Of a stretch of 64,000 nucleotides of DNA, positions 44,384 to 52,980 are shown piece by piece. Source of the DNA: Bog-756 sp963830165. GTDB taxonomy: Bacteria > Actinomycetota > Acidimicrobiia > Acidimicrobiales > RAAP-2. A model generated the notes under the pieces. That model did not search any database and had not been told where the DNA came from. It saw only the letters and a list, made by a program, of their open reading frames with translations. The translations under genes were made by a program, and so were the position numbers. Location: contig CAWHKZ010000008.1 of NCBI GenBank assembly GCA_963830165.1, forward strand, positions 186,001 through 250,000, written 5' to 3'. Position 1 is the stretch's first letter. Every line of letters starts with the position of its first letter.

Positions 44384-45245
44384 CGTTCCACTCCCTCTGT
44401 CGTCGAACCACCTGTCGTCGAACCGCCGCCGAGCACGTGCCCCGTGGCGTCGAGCACCAGACCCGGCTCGCGCACGCCGTCGCCCAGGCCGGTGGGCTCC
44501 GGTCGCACCCGCACGTACCACTCCTGCCCCCAGACGGTGGCGAACAGCTCGTCGGGCATGGACAGGAAGAAGCTGTCCTCGGCGATCTGGCTGGCGTGGG
44601 CCCGCATGGCCTCCCGCTTGACCCCGACCCACGGGCCGACCGTCGACCTGGGTGGTGATCCGCGTCCCCGGCTCCCCCATGGTGTCGGCGCCCTCGAGCT
44701 CGTCCTCGGTGGCCATCCCCGACTCGGCCGCCTGGGTGCGCAGCTCGAGCATGAAGTCCCGGTCCATGGTGGCCATGTAGACGACCGGGGTGCCGGCCCG
44801 CGTCGGCCGCGGCCATCCCCACCCGGTGGACCTGGACGTGGTCGGGATGGCCGTAGCCACCGTGCTCGTCGTAGGTGACGAACACGTCGCAGGACTCCTC
44901 GCCCAGCAGGTCGGCCAGCCGTCCGGCGGCTTCGTCCAGATCGGCGGTGGCGAAGCAGCCCGGCCGGGAGGCGCTCTCCTCGCCCTCCATGCCGGAATCC
45001 TCGTAGCCCAGGAAGACGTGGCGGGAGACACCGAGGATCCGCGCCGCGTCGGCCAGCTCGACGGCCCGACGCTCGGCCAGGGTCTCCCCCGGACGGAGGA
45101 AGCCGTCGGCCACCTCGCCGAGCTCACCTCCCGTGGCCGTCACCAGCACCACCCGGTGGCCCTGGTCGGCCAGCGACGCCATGGTGCCCCCGGTGGCGAT
45201 GGTCTCGTCGTCGGGGTGGGCGTGGAAGAAGGTGACGGTGGCCAT
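44380..45245 (-). CDS. PIG-L family deacetylase (MshB/Mca-like), two frameshifts
   Basis: ATG 45245. The N-terminal half reads cleanly: 'FFHAHPDDETIATGG' with the A-H-P-D-D zinc motif, 'GYEDSGMEGEE', and 'GGYGHPDHVQVHRVG' with the third zinc His. Frameshifts near 44800 and 44640 move the next parts ('VVYMATMDRDFMLELRTQ', 'AHASQIAEDSFFLSMPDELF') into other frames, ending at 44380. Family enzymes deacetylate glucosaminyl-inositol in mycothiol synthesis (MshB) or cut mycothiol conjugates (Mca). A clearer Mca is at 54913-55815, so this one may be MshB-like or a detoxifying paralogue. Confidence 0.75.
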
Positions 45246-45283
45246 TGCCCGACCCTACCGGCCGTGGGCGAGCCGGCGATGGG

Positions 45284-45628
45284 TCATGCCAGGGGGAGCT
45301 GGGGCGCGTCGGCCAGGGAGAGCTGACCAGGTGCGGCCCCGGCCGCAGATCCGCGGGCCCGCCGGCCGGTGACGGCGAAGATGCGCTCGGGCCCGAAGGA
45401 CCGGATCGTGCGGTCGCCGGGACGGCCGCCCACCACCTCGATGGACTCGGTCCCGTTCTTGGTGTTCACCACGTGAGCCCGGAACTCCCAGATGGCGCCC
45501 CGCATGGACAGGCCCCCGACCACCACCGGGTCCCCGGCGCGCAGGCCGTTCCACGTGTCCGAGCGCTCGAGGTGCTCCGAGGCCCGGAGGGCCGCCTGCT
45601 TCGCCCCCGCGGAGGTGGCCCGGCTCAG
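45284..45628 (-). CDS. Uncharacterised protein, probable CTG start coupled to DedA
   Basis: About 114 residues. No ATG, GTG or TTG opens the frame before the conserved part; the first plausible start is CTG 45628, which overlaps the DedA stop (CTGA) and has AAGGAGG 8 bp upstream. The protein has a compact beta-like core, 'GDPVVVGGLSMRGAIWEFRA' and 'VEVVGGRPGDRTIRSFGPER', then a low-complexity tail ending 'LADAPQLPLA'. I recognise no named family; the text looks like a conserved actinobacterial hypothetical. Confidence 0.55.
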   Translation of the reverse strand: MSRATSAGAKQAALRASEHLERSDTWNGLRAGDPVVVGGLSMRGAIWEFRAHVVNTKNGTESIEVVGGRPGDRTIRSFGPERIFAVTGRRARGSAAGAAPGQLSLADAPQLPLA

Positions 45629-46257
45629 GTCCGCTCCTCCTTGAGGGTGCGGTAGCGGTGCCAGAACCCGAAGGCCACCGCCACCACGGCGAGCACCGCG
45701 AGCACGTAGCCGACGTCGCTGAACTTCTTCTGCACATCGTCGTAGCTCGAGCCGAGCGAGTCGCCGAGCAGCGCGAGTGCCGTGCACCAGACGGCGCAGC
45801 CGATCACGGTGAAGACGAGGAACTTGACCACCGCCATCTCGGCGAGCCCGGCGGCGAACGACACGAACGACCGCAGTAGCGGGATGAAGCGGCCGAAGAG
45901 GACGAGCGGCTCGCCGTGCCGGTCGAACCACGCCTCGGCCCGGTCGAGGTCCTTGTGGGTCAACAGGACGTACTTGCCGAACCGGTCGACCAGGGGCCGG
46001 CCCCCGCAGTAGCCGATCAGGTAGCCGGCCAGCGACCCGAGCACCTCGGCGACCACCGCGACCACGATGACCGCCACCAGCGACAGGTGGAACACCTCGG
46101 ACGGGGGGCCGTCGCTGACCAGCTTGTGCACTTCGCCACTGGCCAGGGCCCCGCCGCCGATCACGGCCAGCTCGGCCCCGACCGGCAGGCCCATCGCCGA
46201 GACGAAGGACAGGACGAAGATGGCCGCGTAGCTGTAGTGGTAGAGGAAGTTCTCCAT
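45625..46257 (-). CDS. DedA-family membrane protein
   Basis: 210 residues from ATG 46257, with AAGGGG upstream. SNARE-associated (DedA/Tvp38) family: re-entrant loop 'GRFIPLLRSFVSFAAGLAEM' with the conserved F/GRFxPxxR pattern, an upstream 'GSLAGYLIGYCGG', and several transmembrane helices. Members are proposed lipid scramblases/flippases needed for envelope integrity and undecaprenyl-phosphate recycling. Translation is coupled to the small downstream protein. Confidence 0.9.
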   Translation of the reverse strand: MENFLYHYSYAAIFVLSFVSAMGLPVGAELAVIGGGALASGEVHKLVSDGPPSEVFHLSLVAVIVVAVVAEVLGSLAGYLIGYCGGRPLVDRFGKYVLLTHKDLDRAEAWFDRHGEPLVLFGRFIPLLRSFVSFAAGLAEMAVVKFLVFTVIGCAVWCTALALLGDSLGSSYDDVQKKFSDVGYVLAVLAVVAVAFGFWHRYRTLKEERT

Positions 46258-46351
46258 AGGTGCCCCTTGTCTAGTCGGTCGCCGCCGCGCCCCCGTGCGA
46301 CCACCCGGGCCCACTGTCCGGGCCGGCCGGTGCGCCGACTACCGTCGCCAC

Positions 46352-47257
46352 GTGCCCACCGAGCCACCCGACCCGTCGTTCCCCGTCCTGACCTGCACGA
46401 CCCCGGACGGCGTCGACCTGGCCGTCTACGACTTCGGCGGTACCGGGCCGGACGTGCTCCTCGTGCACGCCACCGGGTTCTGCGCCGGCGTGCTGCTGCC
46501 CCTGGCCGGGGCGCTGTCGGACCGCTTCCACTGCCACGCCGTCGACCTGCGGGGGCACGGGCGCTCGGGGCGCCGGGCCGACGGCGACTTCGCCTGGTCC
46601 GGCTTCGCCACCGACGTCCTCACCGTGGTGGACCGGCTCGGCCTCGACCGGCCGCTCGGGTTCGGCCACTCGTGCGGCGGGGCCTCCCTCCTCCTGGCCG
46701 AGCAGGCCCGGCCGGGCGCGTTCTCCGGCCTCTACCTGTTCGAGCCGGTGGTGCTCCCGGACCGGACCGCCCCCTTCCCGGTCGAGGAGAACCCGCTCTC
46801 GAGGGGCGCCCGGCGGCGGCGCGAGACGTTCCCGTCGGCCGATGAGGCCTTCGTCAACTTCTCCTCCAAGCCACCCTTCGACGACCTCGACCCCGACGTC
46901 CTGCGGCGGTACGTCGAGGACGGCTTCGAGGTGGTACCCGCCGCCGACGGGGGCGACGCGTGGACCGTCCGGCTGCGCTGCCGGCGGGAGGACGAGGCCA
47001 CCGTCTACGAGCACGGCTTCGGCCACGGTGCCTTCGGTCGGCTCGGTCAGGTCCACTGCCCGTCGACGTTGGCCTACGGCGGACGGACCGACGCCTTCGG
47101 CCGGTCCTTCCTGGAGGCCGACGCCGCCCGGATGCCCCGGGCCACCGTCGAGTCCTACCCCGATCTCGGGCACTTCGGACCCCTGGAGCGGCCCGCGGAG
47201 GTGGCGGAAGGCGTGGCCCGGGCGCTGGGTGCCCACGACGGCACACCCCCGTCGTAG
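46352..47257 (+). CDS. Alpha/beta-fold hydrolase
   Basis: 301 residues from GTG 46352. 'LVHATGFCAGVLLPLA', 'DLRGHGRSGRR', nucleophile elbow G-H-S-C-G-G, and a His in 'DLGHFGPLE' give the family. The acidic residue would be near 'YGGRTDAFG'. 'PSADEAFVNFSSKPPF' is a feature of a particular actinobacterial subgroup of unknown substrate. Divergent from DedA with 94 bp between starts; the nuclease gene follows after 9 bp, so they are likely co-transcribed. Confidence 0.8.
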   Translation: MPTEPPDPSFPVLTCTTPDGVDLAVYDFGGTGPDVLLVHATGFCAGVLLPLAGALSDRFHCHAVDLRGHGRSGRRADGDFAWSGFATDVLTVVDRLGLDRPLGFGHSCGGASLLLAEQARPGAFSGLYLFEPVVLPDRTAPFPVEENPLSRGARRRRETFPSADEAFVNFSSKPPFDDLDPDVLRRYVEDGFEVVPAADGGDAWTVRLRCRREDEATVYEHGFGHGAFGRLGQVHCPSTLAYGGRTDAFGRSFLEADAARMPRATVESYPDLGHFGPLERPAEVAEGVARALGAHDGTPPS

Positions 47258-47266
47258 TCTCTGGCC

Positions 47267-48085
47267 GTGTCCTTCGAGCTCCCCCGGTCGCTGTCGCCGT
47301 CGAAGGTGACGTCCTTCCGCGACTGCGCGCTGGCCTTCCGCTTCACCGCCATCGAGCGACTGCCCGACCCGGCAACGGTATGGACGGTCAAGGGGACGCT
47401 CGTCCACCGCGCCCTCGAAGGACTGTTCTGGAACCATCCCCGGGGCGAGCGCAGCCCGGCCGCGGCCACGGCCGAGCTCCATGCCGCATGGGGCGCCCTG
47501 CAGGACGATCCCGACTTCCTGTCGCTCGGGCTCGACCCCGACGCGGCCGGCGGCTTCCTGGCCGACGCCGAGCAGCTCACGGCCAACTACTTCCTGCTGG
47601 AGGACCCCGACGCGGTCACCTCCGTCGGCATCGAGCTCACCCTGGAGGCCCGCCTGGGGGCCACCCGCCTTCGGGGCATCCTGGACCGGCTGGACCTCAC
47701 GCCCGATGGCGAGCTGGTGGTCGTCGACTACAAGACCGGGCGGGCGCCGTCGGATGCCTATCTGCAGTCCAAGCTGACGGGCGTGCAGATCTACGCGCTC
47801 CTCTGCCAGGACGTGCTCGGCCGCCGGCCCGTCCAGGTCAGACTGCTGCACCTGAAGGAGCCCACCGTGATCACCGCCGAGCCGACCGAGCAGGGTCTGC
47901 GCGGCCAGCGCACCAAGACCCTGGCCGTCTGGACGGCCATCGAGCGGGCCTGCCGCGACGAGGACTTCCGGCCCAGGACCGGCCCCCTCTGCCGGTTCTG
48001 CCGCTTCCGCGACTTCTGCCCCGCCTACGGCGGCGACCCGTCGCTGGCCGCCGCCGCCCTCGGCGGCGACCGGGGTGCGGCGTGA
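47267..48085 (+). CDS. PD-(D/E)XK nuclease with Fe-S cysteines (RecB/Cas4-like)
   Basis: 272 residues from GTG 47267. 'LSPSKVTSFRDCALAFRF' is the RecB-nuclease N-terminal box with the first Cys (~20). 'GTLVHRALEGLF' carries the His; 'RLRGILDRLDLTPDGELVVVDYKTGR' (only key part quoted) gives Asp, Asp and Lys of the active site; 'CRFCRFRDFCPAYGG' supplies the remaining three Cys of a 4Fe-4S cluster. The architecture equals AddB/Cas4-type 5'-3' nucleases. No CRISPR array or helicase is nearby, so a standalone DNA-repair role is more likely. The stop overlaps the PAP2 start. Confidence 0.85.
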   Translation: MSFELPRSLSPSKVTSFRDCALAFRFTAIERLPDPATVWTVKGTLVHRALEGLFWNHPRGERSPAAATAELHAAWGALQDDPDFLSLGLDPDAAGGFLADAEQLTANYFLLEDPDAVTSVGIELTLEARLGATRLRGILDRLDLTPDGELVVVDYKTGRAPSDAYLQSKLTGVQIYALLCQDVLGRRPVQVRLLHLKEPTVITAEPTEQGLRGQRTKTLAVWTAIERACRDEDFRPRTGPLCRFCRFRDFCPAYGGDPSLAAAALGGDRGAA

Positions 48086-48684
48086 GCGGGCCCGGCGCAC
48101 CGCCGGACGCGGCGGACGGCCGCCCGGTCGACGACGGGGTTCCGGAGTCGGGGTTCCTGGCGGCGGTGGCGACCCTCGACGACCGCGTCGACCGCCTCTT
48201 CGAGCCCCTGCGGGGCGTCGCCGCCGTCGACACCGCCGCCAAGGCGATCACCGGACTGGGCGACCACGGCTGGCTGTGGACCGGGGTCGCCGCCTGGCGG
48301 GGGCGCCGGTCGGGACCGGCACGACGGTCCGCCGTGCGTGCCCTCGGCGTGGCCGGGGTCTCCTCGACCCTGGTCAACACCGCCATCAAGCGGCTGGTCG
48401 ACCGCGAGCGCCCCGATACCAGCGACCTGCGCCTGTCCGACACCGGCGTCCCGGTGCGCGAGCCCCGGACCAGCAGCTTCCCGAGCGGGCACACCCTCGC
48501 CGCCTTCTGCTCGGCCGCCGTGCTCAGTCGGCCGGGCGACAGGAGGGGTAGCGCCTTCCTCTACACCTCGGCCGCGCTCATCGGCGTGAGCCGCATCCAC
48601 CTGCGCCACCACCACACCTCCGATGTGCTGGGCGGCGTGGTCATCGGCACCGCCCTCGGCCTCGTCGTCCGGCGCCTCCGTTGA
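48082..48684 (+). CDS. PAP2-superfamily phosphatase
   Basis: 200 residues from GTG 48082, four-base overlap with the nuclease stop. The three PAP2 motifs are present: K-x6-R-P ('KRLVDRERP'), 'SFPSGHT', and 'SRIHLRHHHTSDVLGG' with the catalytic His. Several hydrophobic segments fit a membrane enzyme. Possible substrates are phosphatidic acid, undecaprenyl pyrophosphate or decaprenyl-phosphoryl sugars (as in arabinogalactan synthesis). Confidence 0.85.
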   Translation: MSGPGAPPDAADGRPVDDGVPESGFLAAVATLDDRVDRLFEPLRGVAAVDTAAKAITGLGDHGWLWTGVAAWRGRRSGPARRSAVRALGVAGVSSTLVNTAIKRLVDRERPDTSDLRLSDTGVPVREPRTSSFPSGHTLAAFCSAAVLSRPGDRRGSAFLYTSAALIGVSRIHLRHHHTSDVLGGVVIGTALGLVVRRLR

Positions 48685-48759
48685 CCGGGCGCCTCCGTTG
48701 ACCGGGCAGCGGGCACCTGCCGGGGGAATGGGAGCCCGGACGGCGGGGTTGCATCGTCC

Positions 48760-49366
48760 ATGACCGCTCCGCAGACCTTCGCCGTGACCTGGGACTACCG
48801 GTGTCCCTTCGCCCGCAACGGGCACGAGCACATCCTGGACGGCCTCGAGGCCGGCGCCGAGTGGGACGTCACCTTCGTGGCCTACTTCCTCAACCAGGGG
48901 ATGGGACTCGAGGGCCAGGACACCTGGGACGACCCCGACCACCAGGCCGACCTGCTGGCGCTGGCCGCCGGTGTGGCCGTGCGGGACCGCTTTCCCGAGC
49001 ACTTCCTGGCCGTCCACCGCGCCCTGTTCGACGCCCGCCACGTGGACGGCGCCGATCTGCGCGACCGCGAGGTCGTGCACGCCGTCCTCGACGCGGGCCG
49101 GCGTGGACGGCGGGGCGGTGCTGGGCGAGGTCGACGCCGGGTGGCCGGCCAAGGTGATCCGCCAGGAGCACGAGCGCTGCGTCGAGGAACTCGACGTGTT
49201 CGGCGTGCCCACCTTCATCGTGGGCGAGGACGCCGTGTTCGCCCGCCTGATGAACCGGCCCGACGGCGACGGGCACCTGGCCCGCCGGACGATCGATCAG
49301 GTGCTGGGCCTCATCGCCGACCACCCGGAGCTCAACGAGTTCAAGCACACCCGCCTGTCCCGCTGA
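48760..49366 (+). CDS. DsbA-family thioredoxin-fold protein, one frameshift
   Basis: ATG 48760. About 200 residues after removing an extra G near 49103. N-terminus 'WDYRCPFARNGHEHIL' has one active-site Cys (C-P-F-A), as in 2-hydroxychromene-2-carboxylate isomerase or mycothiol-type DsbA relatives. A helical insert follows, then 'LDVFGVPTFIVGEDAVFARLM' (part) with the cis-Pro of the thioredoxin fold. Single Cys argues against a classical disulfide oxidase. Convergent with the LLM gene. Confidence 0.75.
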
Positions 49367-49371
49367 TCCCC

Positions 49372-49390
49372 CGGCCGGCCCTCCCGGCCG
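49372..49390. terminator. CGGCCGG hairpin between convergent genes
   Basis: CGGCCGG (49372-49378), loop CCCTC, CCGGCCG (49384-49390): a perfect 7-bp stem starting 6 bp after the DsbA-like stop and facing the LLM gene that ends at 49445. Confidence 0.5.
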
Positions 49391-49444
49391 AGGACCCGGG
49401 ACGCCCGGCTGCGCTCGTACCGTGGATGCCGCTCGGCGGGATGG

Positions 49445-50355
49445 CTAGATCCCGACCAGCCCGGCCAGCGTGGCGACCGACGCGGTGATCTCCCCGGGGG
49501 TGCCGAACGGGGCGCCGACAGAAGTCGGTGGCGCCGATGTCGGCCAGTCGCCGGACCTCGGCGCCCACCTCGGAGGCCGACCCCACGATGGCCACGTCGG
49601 CGGGTCCCGCCGCGCCCTCGCGGTCGAGCATGGCCCGGTAGGACGGAAGGTGGCCGTAGAGGCGAACTCCTCGGCCGCCTTGGCCCGGGCGGCCACGGCA
49701 TCGTCGGTCACGCACACCGGCAGTCCGACGCCGACCTGGGGCACGGGTCGACCGGCGTCGGCGGCGGCCGCACTGATGGTGGGCACGATGTGCTGCTCGA
49801 CGGTGGCTGGGTCCGGTCATCCACGTGACGGTGCCCGACGCGAGCCGGCCGGCGATCTGCAGCATGGCCGTACCGAGCGCGGCCACCAGGACGTCGGGGC
49901 CGGGCGCGGTCGATCTGGAGCGGCCCGAACGTGGAGGCGCTCATCGTCTCGCCGACGAAGGTCACCTGCTCACCGGCCAGGAGCGGCATCAGGATCTCCA
50001 GGTACTCGCGCATGTGGCGGGCCGGCTTGTCGAACGACATGCCGAACACGTTCTCGATGACCATCTGGTGGGACAGGCCGATGCCGAGCGTCAGGCGCCC
50101 GCCGCTGGCGGCCTGCACGGTCAGGGCCTGGGCGGCCAGCATCACCGGATGGCGCGGGTAGGTCGGGACCACCGCGGTGCCGAAGCTGGATCGACGGGCA
50201 CCTCGCGGGCCACGGCGGCCATGCGTGGTCAGCGCGTCGTAGGCGAAGATCTGGGACGCCCACGCCGTCTCGATCCCGGACTCGGCCAGGCCGGCCACCT
50301 GGGCGACCACGTCGTCGAAGGGCTTCTCGGTGTCGAACATCACGCCGATGCGCAT
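49445..50355 (-). CDS. LLM-class (F420-type) oxidoreductase, multiple frameshifts
   Basis: ATG 50355. Readable pieces in order are 'MRIGVMFDTEKPFDDVVAQV', 'GTAVVPTYPRHPVMLAAQAL', 'ASGGRLTLGIGLSH', 'ALGTAMLQIAGRLASGTVTW', 'VPQVGVGLPVCVTDD' and, at the end, 'GAPFGTPGEITASVATLAGL'. They lie in at least three frames with about six shifts (near 50225, 50195, 49905, 49815, 49665, 49515). 'SGGRLTLGIGLSH' is the LLM flavin/F420 hallmark. Together they give one ~300-residue protein, so I annotate one gene rather than fragments. It is divergent from purE. Confidence 0.7.
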
Positions 50356-50527
50356 CGGTGCCTCGATCTCTCGTCGTCGGGCGTCGACGCCCCGGTCACC
50401 GGGGCCGGTCCGGACCGGGTGGACGGTTGGTGGTGCCCACCGTACCGGGGTCGGCCCGGCCGACGTGGCGCCCGACAGCGACGCCGTGGATGTGAAACCG
50501 GCGCCCGGGTCGGGCAGAATACCCACC

Positions 50528-51078
50528 ATGTCCGTCGCCATCCTCATGGGAAGTTCCTCCGATTCGTCCGTCATGGACGACGCCGTCCAGATCCTGCGCT
50601 CCTTCGACGTCCCGGTCGAGATCCGGGTCCTGTCGGCCCACCGCACCCCCGACGACACCGTGGCCTTCGCCCGCGGTGGCGGCCGAGCAGCGGCGTCAAG
50701 GTGGTCATCGCCGCCGCCGGCGGGGCCGCCCACCTGGCCGGGGTGGTGGCCGCCACCACCCCGCTGCCCGGTCATCGGCGTGCCCATGGCCTTGGCCAAC
50801 CTGCAGGGCCTCGACTCGCTGCTGGCCATGGTCCAGATGCCGAAGGGGATCCCGGTGGCCACGGTGGCCATCAACGGGGCCCGCAACGCCGCGCTCCTGG
50901 CCATCCGCATCATGGCCCTGTCCGACCCCCGCTGGCCTCCGAGCTCGACACGTACATCGCCAACTTGGCCGAGCAGGTCCGGGACATGGACGCCGAGAGT
51001 CGTCGCCAAGCACGACCAGCAGCCGCCTCGACCGCCCGGCCGGACGCCAGCCCTGGACAACCGCACAGCCGGGCCTGA
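50528..51078 (+). CDS. purE: N5-carboxyaminoimidazole ribonucleotide mutase, frameshifted
   Basis: ATG 50528. Recognisable class I PurE: 'ILMGSSSDSSVMDDAVQIL' (substrate loop G-S-x-S-D), 'VLSAHRTPDDT' with the catalytic His, 'VVIAAAGGAAHLAGVVAATT', 'VIGVPMALANLQGLDSLLAM' and 'GIPVATVAINGARNAALLAI'. Indels near 50675, 50690, 50770 and 50935 scatter these over frames; the last frame ends at 51078 with a Ser/Ala-rich tail. It converts N5-CAIR to CAIR in purine synthesis. As a near-essential gene with intact motifs, the shifts are best read as errors. No purK is adjacent. Confidence 0.85.
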
Positions 51079-51162
51079 CACTGCAGAACTGTGTTCTAGT
51101 TTTCAGGACCGCCAGCCCGGGAGGGACCATGCTCGCACCGATCAGCGCACCACCGGAGGGCC

Positions 51163-51631
51163 GGTGACCGGCTCGGCGTCACGGATCGCCTTCGTCCAGT
51201 CCGAGTGGCACGGGGACCTGGTCGACCGCTGCCGCGGACGCGTTCCTCGGGCGAGATCGGCCGGCTCGGGGTCGACCCGGCCGGTCGGACCTCTTCCGGG
51301 TGCCCGGGGCCTTCGAGATCCCCCTGCACGCCAAGCGGCTGGCCGCCACCGGCCGCTACGCCGCGGTGGTCGGGTGCGGGCCTGGTCGTCGACGGCGGCA
51401 TCTACCGCCACGAGTTCGTCGCCGAGGCGGTGGTCAACGGCCTGATGCGCGTGCAGCTCGACGCCGACGTGCCCGTGCTGTCGGCGGTGCTCACACCCCA
51501 CCAGTTCCATGCCCACGACGACCACGTCGGGTTCTTCGCGGCCGCACCTCGCCACCAAGGGGGTCGAGGCGGCCCAGGCCTGTGCCCGCACCCTCGACAG
51601 CCTGGCGGCTCTCCCGACCCGGGCCGCCTGA
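51163..51631 (+). CDS. ribH: 6,7-dimethyl-8-ribityllumazine synthase-like, frameshifted
   Basis: GTG 51163 behind GGAGGG. Pieces: 'RIAFVQSEWHGDLVDRC', 'VPGAFEIPLHAKRLAATGRY' (the V-P-G-A-x-E-I-P loop), 'VVDGGIYRHEFVAEAVVNGL' and 'VPVLSAVLTPHQFHAHDDH' with the catalytic His region. Extra G or C near 51235, 51260, 51285-51290, 51375 and 51545 break the frame; the product ends at TGA 51629-51631. The 'F-V-Q-S-x-W-H' and 'LTPHQFH' style resembles RibH2-type lumazine synthases. The riboflavin operon is not nearby; the gene sits after purE instead. Confidence 0.8.
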
Positions 51632-51721
51632 CGCCGGGGCGGCACTCCGACCCGGGCCGCCTGACGCCGGGGCGGCCCGCTCCCCACTACCGCGGGGCGA
51701 GGCCCACTACCGCGGGGCGAG
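51616..51721. repeat. Two local tandem duplications at convergent gene ends
   Basis: A 28-bp stretch containing the ribH stop occurs at 51616-51643 and again, identical, at 51649-51676 (period 33). Directly after, a 20-bp stretch containing the LLM stop occurs at 51682-51701 and again at 51702-51721. Each duplication copies one gene's 3' end, in the region with the most indels, so a local assembly artefact is as likely as biology. Confidence 0.8.
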
Positions 51722-52719
51722 GCCCTCGACGGCGTCGGCCAGGTCCACGCCGAAGGGCAGCACGGCCAGCACCGGGATGTCCACCCCGTTGGCCACGTAG
51801 CGGGCCACGTGGTCGCGGCACTGCGGCGAAGGACCCGTGCACGATCAGATCGTCCACCACCTCGTCGGGTACGGCGTCGAGGGCCTTCTTGCGGTCCCCT
51901 TCCTTCCACAGCCGCCACATGTCGCCGAGGGCGTCCTCTCGCCCCAGCCAGCGATGGAACTCGGCGTAGACGCCGACGTTCAGGTAGGCGGTGATCATGC
52001 GGCGGCCGATGGCCCGGGCACATGTCGGCGTCCTCGCTCGGGATGACGAAGATCCGGGCCGCCACCGGGATGTCGGCGCCCAGCTCGGGGGTGACGGTCG
52101 CCACGTCGCCCGCCGACAGCCAGTTGATGATGACGCCGTCGGCCGTCCGGCCGGCCAGGCGCAGCATGCCCGGCCGCAGGGCGGCCAGGAAGATCGGCGG
52201 CGGATGCTCGACCGGGCGGGCGAGCCGGAATCCCTTCACCTCGAAGGTGTCGTAGGCGGTGTCGACCTTGCCGCCGGCCAGGGCCTCCCGCAGGAAGGCG
52301 ACGGTGTCGCGCACCCGGTCGTAGGGCTGGGTGAAGGGCACGCCGTTCCAACGCGACACGATCACGTCCGACGAGGTGCCGAGGCCGAAGGTGAAGTGGC
52401 CGGGCGCGGCCTCGGCCATGGCGGCCACGCTCTGGGCCAGCAACGCGGGGCCCCGCGTGTACGCCGGGATGATGGCCACCCCCAGCTGGAGGGAGGGCGT
52501 CCAGGCGGCGGCCAGGGCCAGCGGGGTGAAGCCGTCGAGCCCGTCGGTTTCCGCAGACCAGACATCGGTGTAGCCGAGGCGTTCCAGCTCCTCGTACCAG
52601 CGGCGATGCTCGGTCAGCGGGATCCCGTCGAAGGGAACGGTGATCCCGTGACGGGGGCCGGTCGGAACGTCGACAGGGGCGTCGGCAGGGGCGTCGATGG
52701 GGGCGTCGTCCTCGGTCAT
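51706..52719 (-). CDS. LLM-class (F420-type) oxidoreductase, frameshifted near the C-terminus
   Basis: ATG 52719 behind ACGGAGG. The first ~230 residues read cleanly after an Asp/Ala/Pro-rich leader: 'VWSAETDGLDGFTPLALAAA', 'LGVAIIPAYTRGPALLAQSV', 'FTFGLGTSSDVIVSRWNGVP', 'LAALRPGMLRLAGRTADGVI'. Shifts near 52020 and 51830 move 'MITAYLNVGVYAEFHRWLGR' and the end 'GVDLADAVEGLAPR' to other frames; stop at 51706. The closest look is the F420-dependent 'TIGR03857/methylene-H4MPT reductase-like' LLM group; exact subfamily unsure. Convergent with ribH. Confidence 0.75.
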
Positions 52720-52755
52720 GGCCTCCGTAATACACCCATCGGGCACACTGCTCCC

Positions 52756-52956
52756 ATGAGCACCGACTCCGAGGCCCCCATCCGAGGGCTGCAGCTCCCG
52801 CTCCCCCTGGTCGATGGCGAGGAGGACGGCGATCGGGTCGCCGACCGTGACAGCGACCGGGAATGGCACCTCGACGAGCACACGCGGCGGATCGGCATCC
52901 AGGGCATCGCCGCGGCCCGGGCCCGCCTGCGGGCCGGCTCGGGACGCGCCGCCTGA
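52756..52956 (+). CDS. Small conserved hypothetical protein
   Basis: 66 residues from ATG 52756, 36 bp from the divergent LLM start. Acidic middle ('VDGEEDGDRVADRDSDREW') and a basic C-terminal helix 'RRIGIQGIAAARARLRAG' of a type seen in short actinobacterial hypothetical proteins. No function known. The codon use matches its neighbours, and the next gene follows after 24 bp. Confidence 0.6.
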   Translation: MSTDSEAPIRGLQLPLPLVDGEEDGDRVADRDSDREWHLDEHTRRIGIQGIAAARARLRAGSGRAA

Positions 52957-52980
52957 CCGGCCGCCGACTACGGTCGGGGC

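Noticed and set aside
47267..48085. Cas4 of a CRISPR adaptation module
   Set aside because: No cas1/cas2 or repeats within the window; standalone RecB-like nucleases with four Cys are common.
49445..51631. Programmed ribosomal frameshifting or genuine pseudogenes
   Set aside because: Too many shifts of random type in unrelated genes, all motifs conserved, no slippery sequence pattern with downstream structure.
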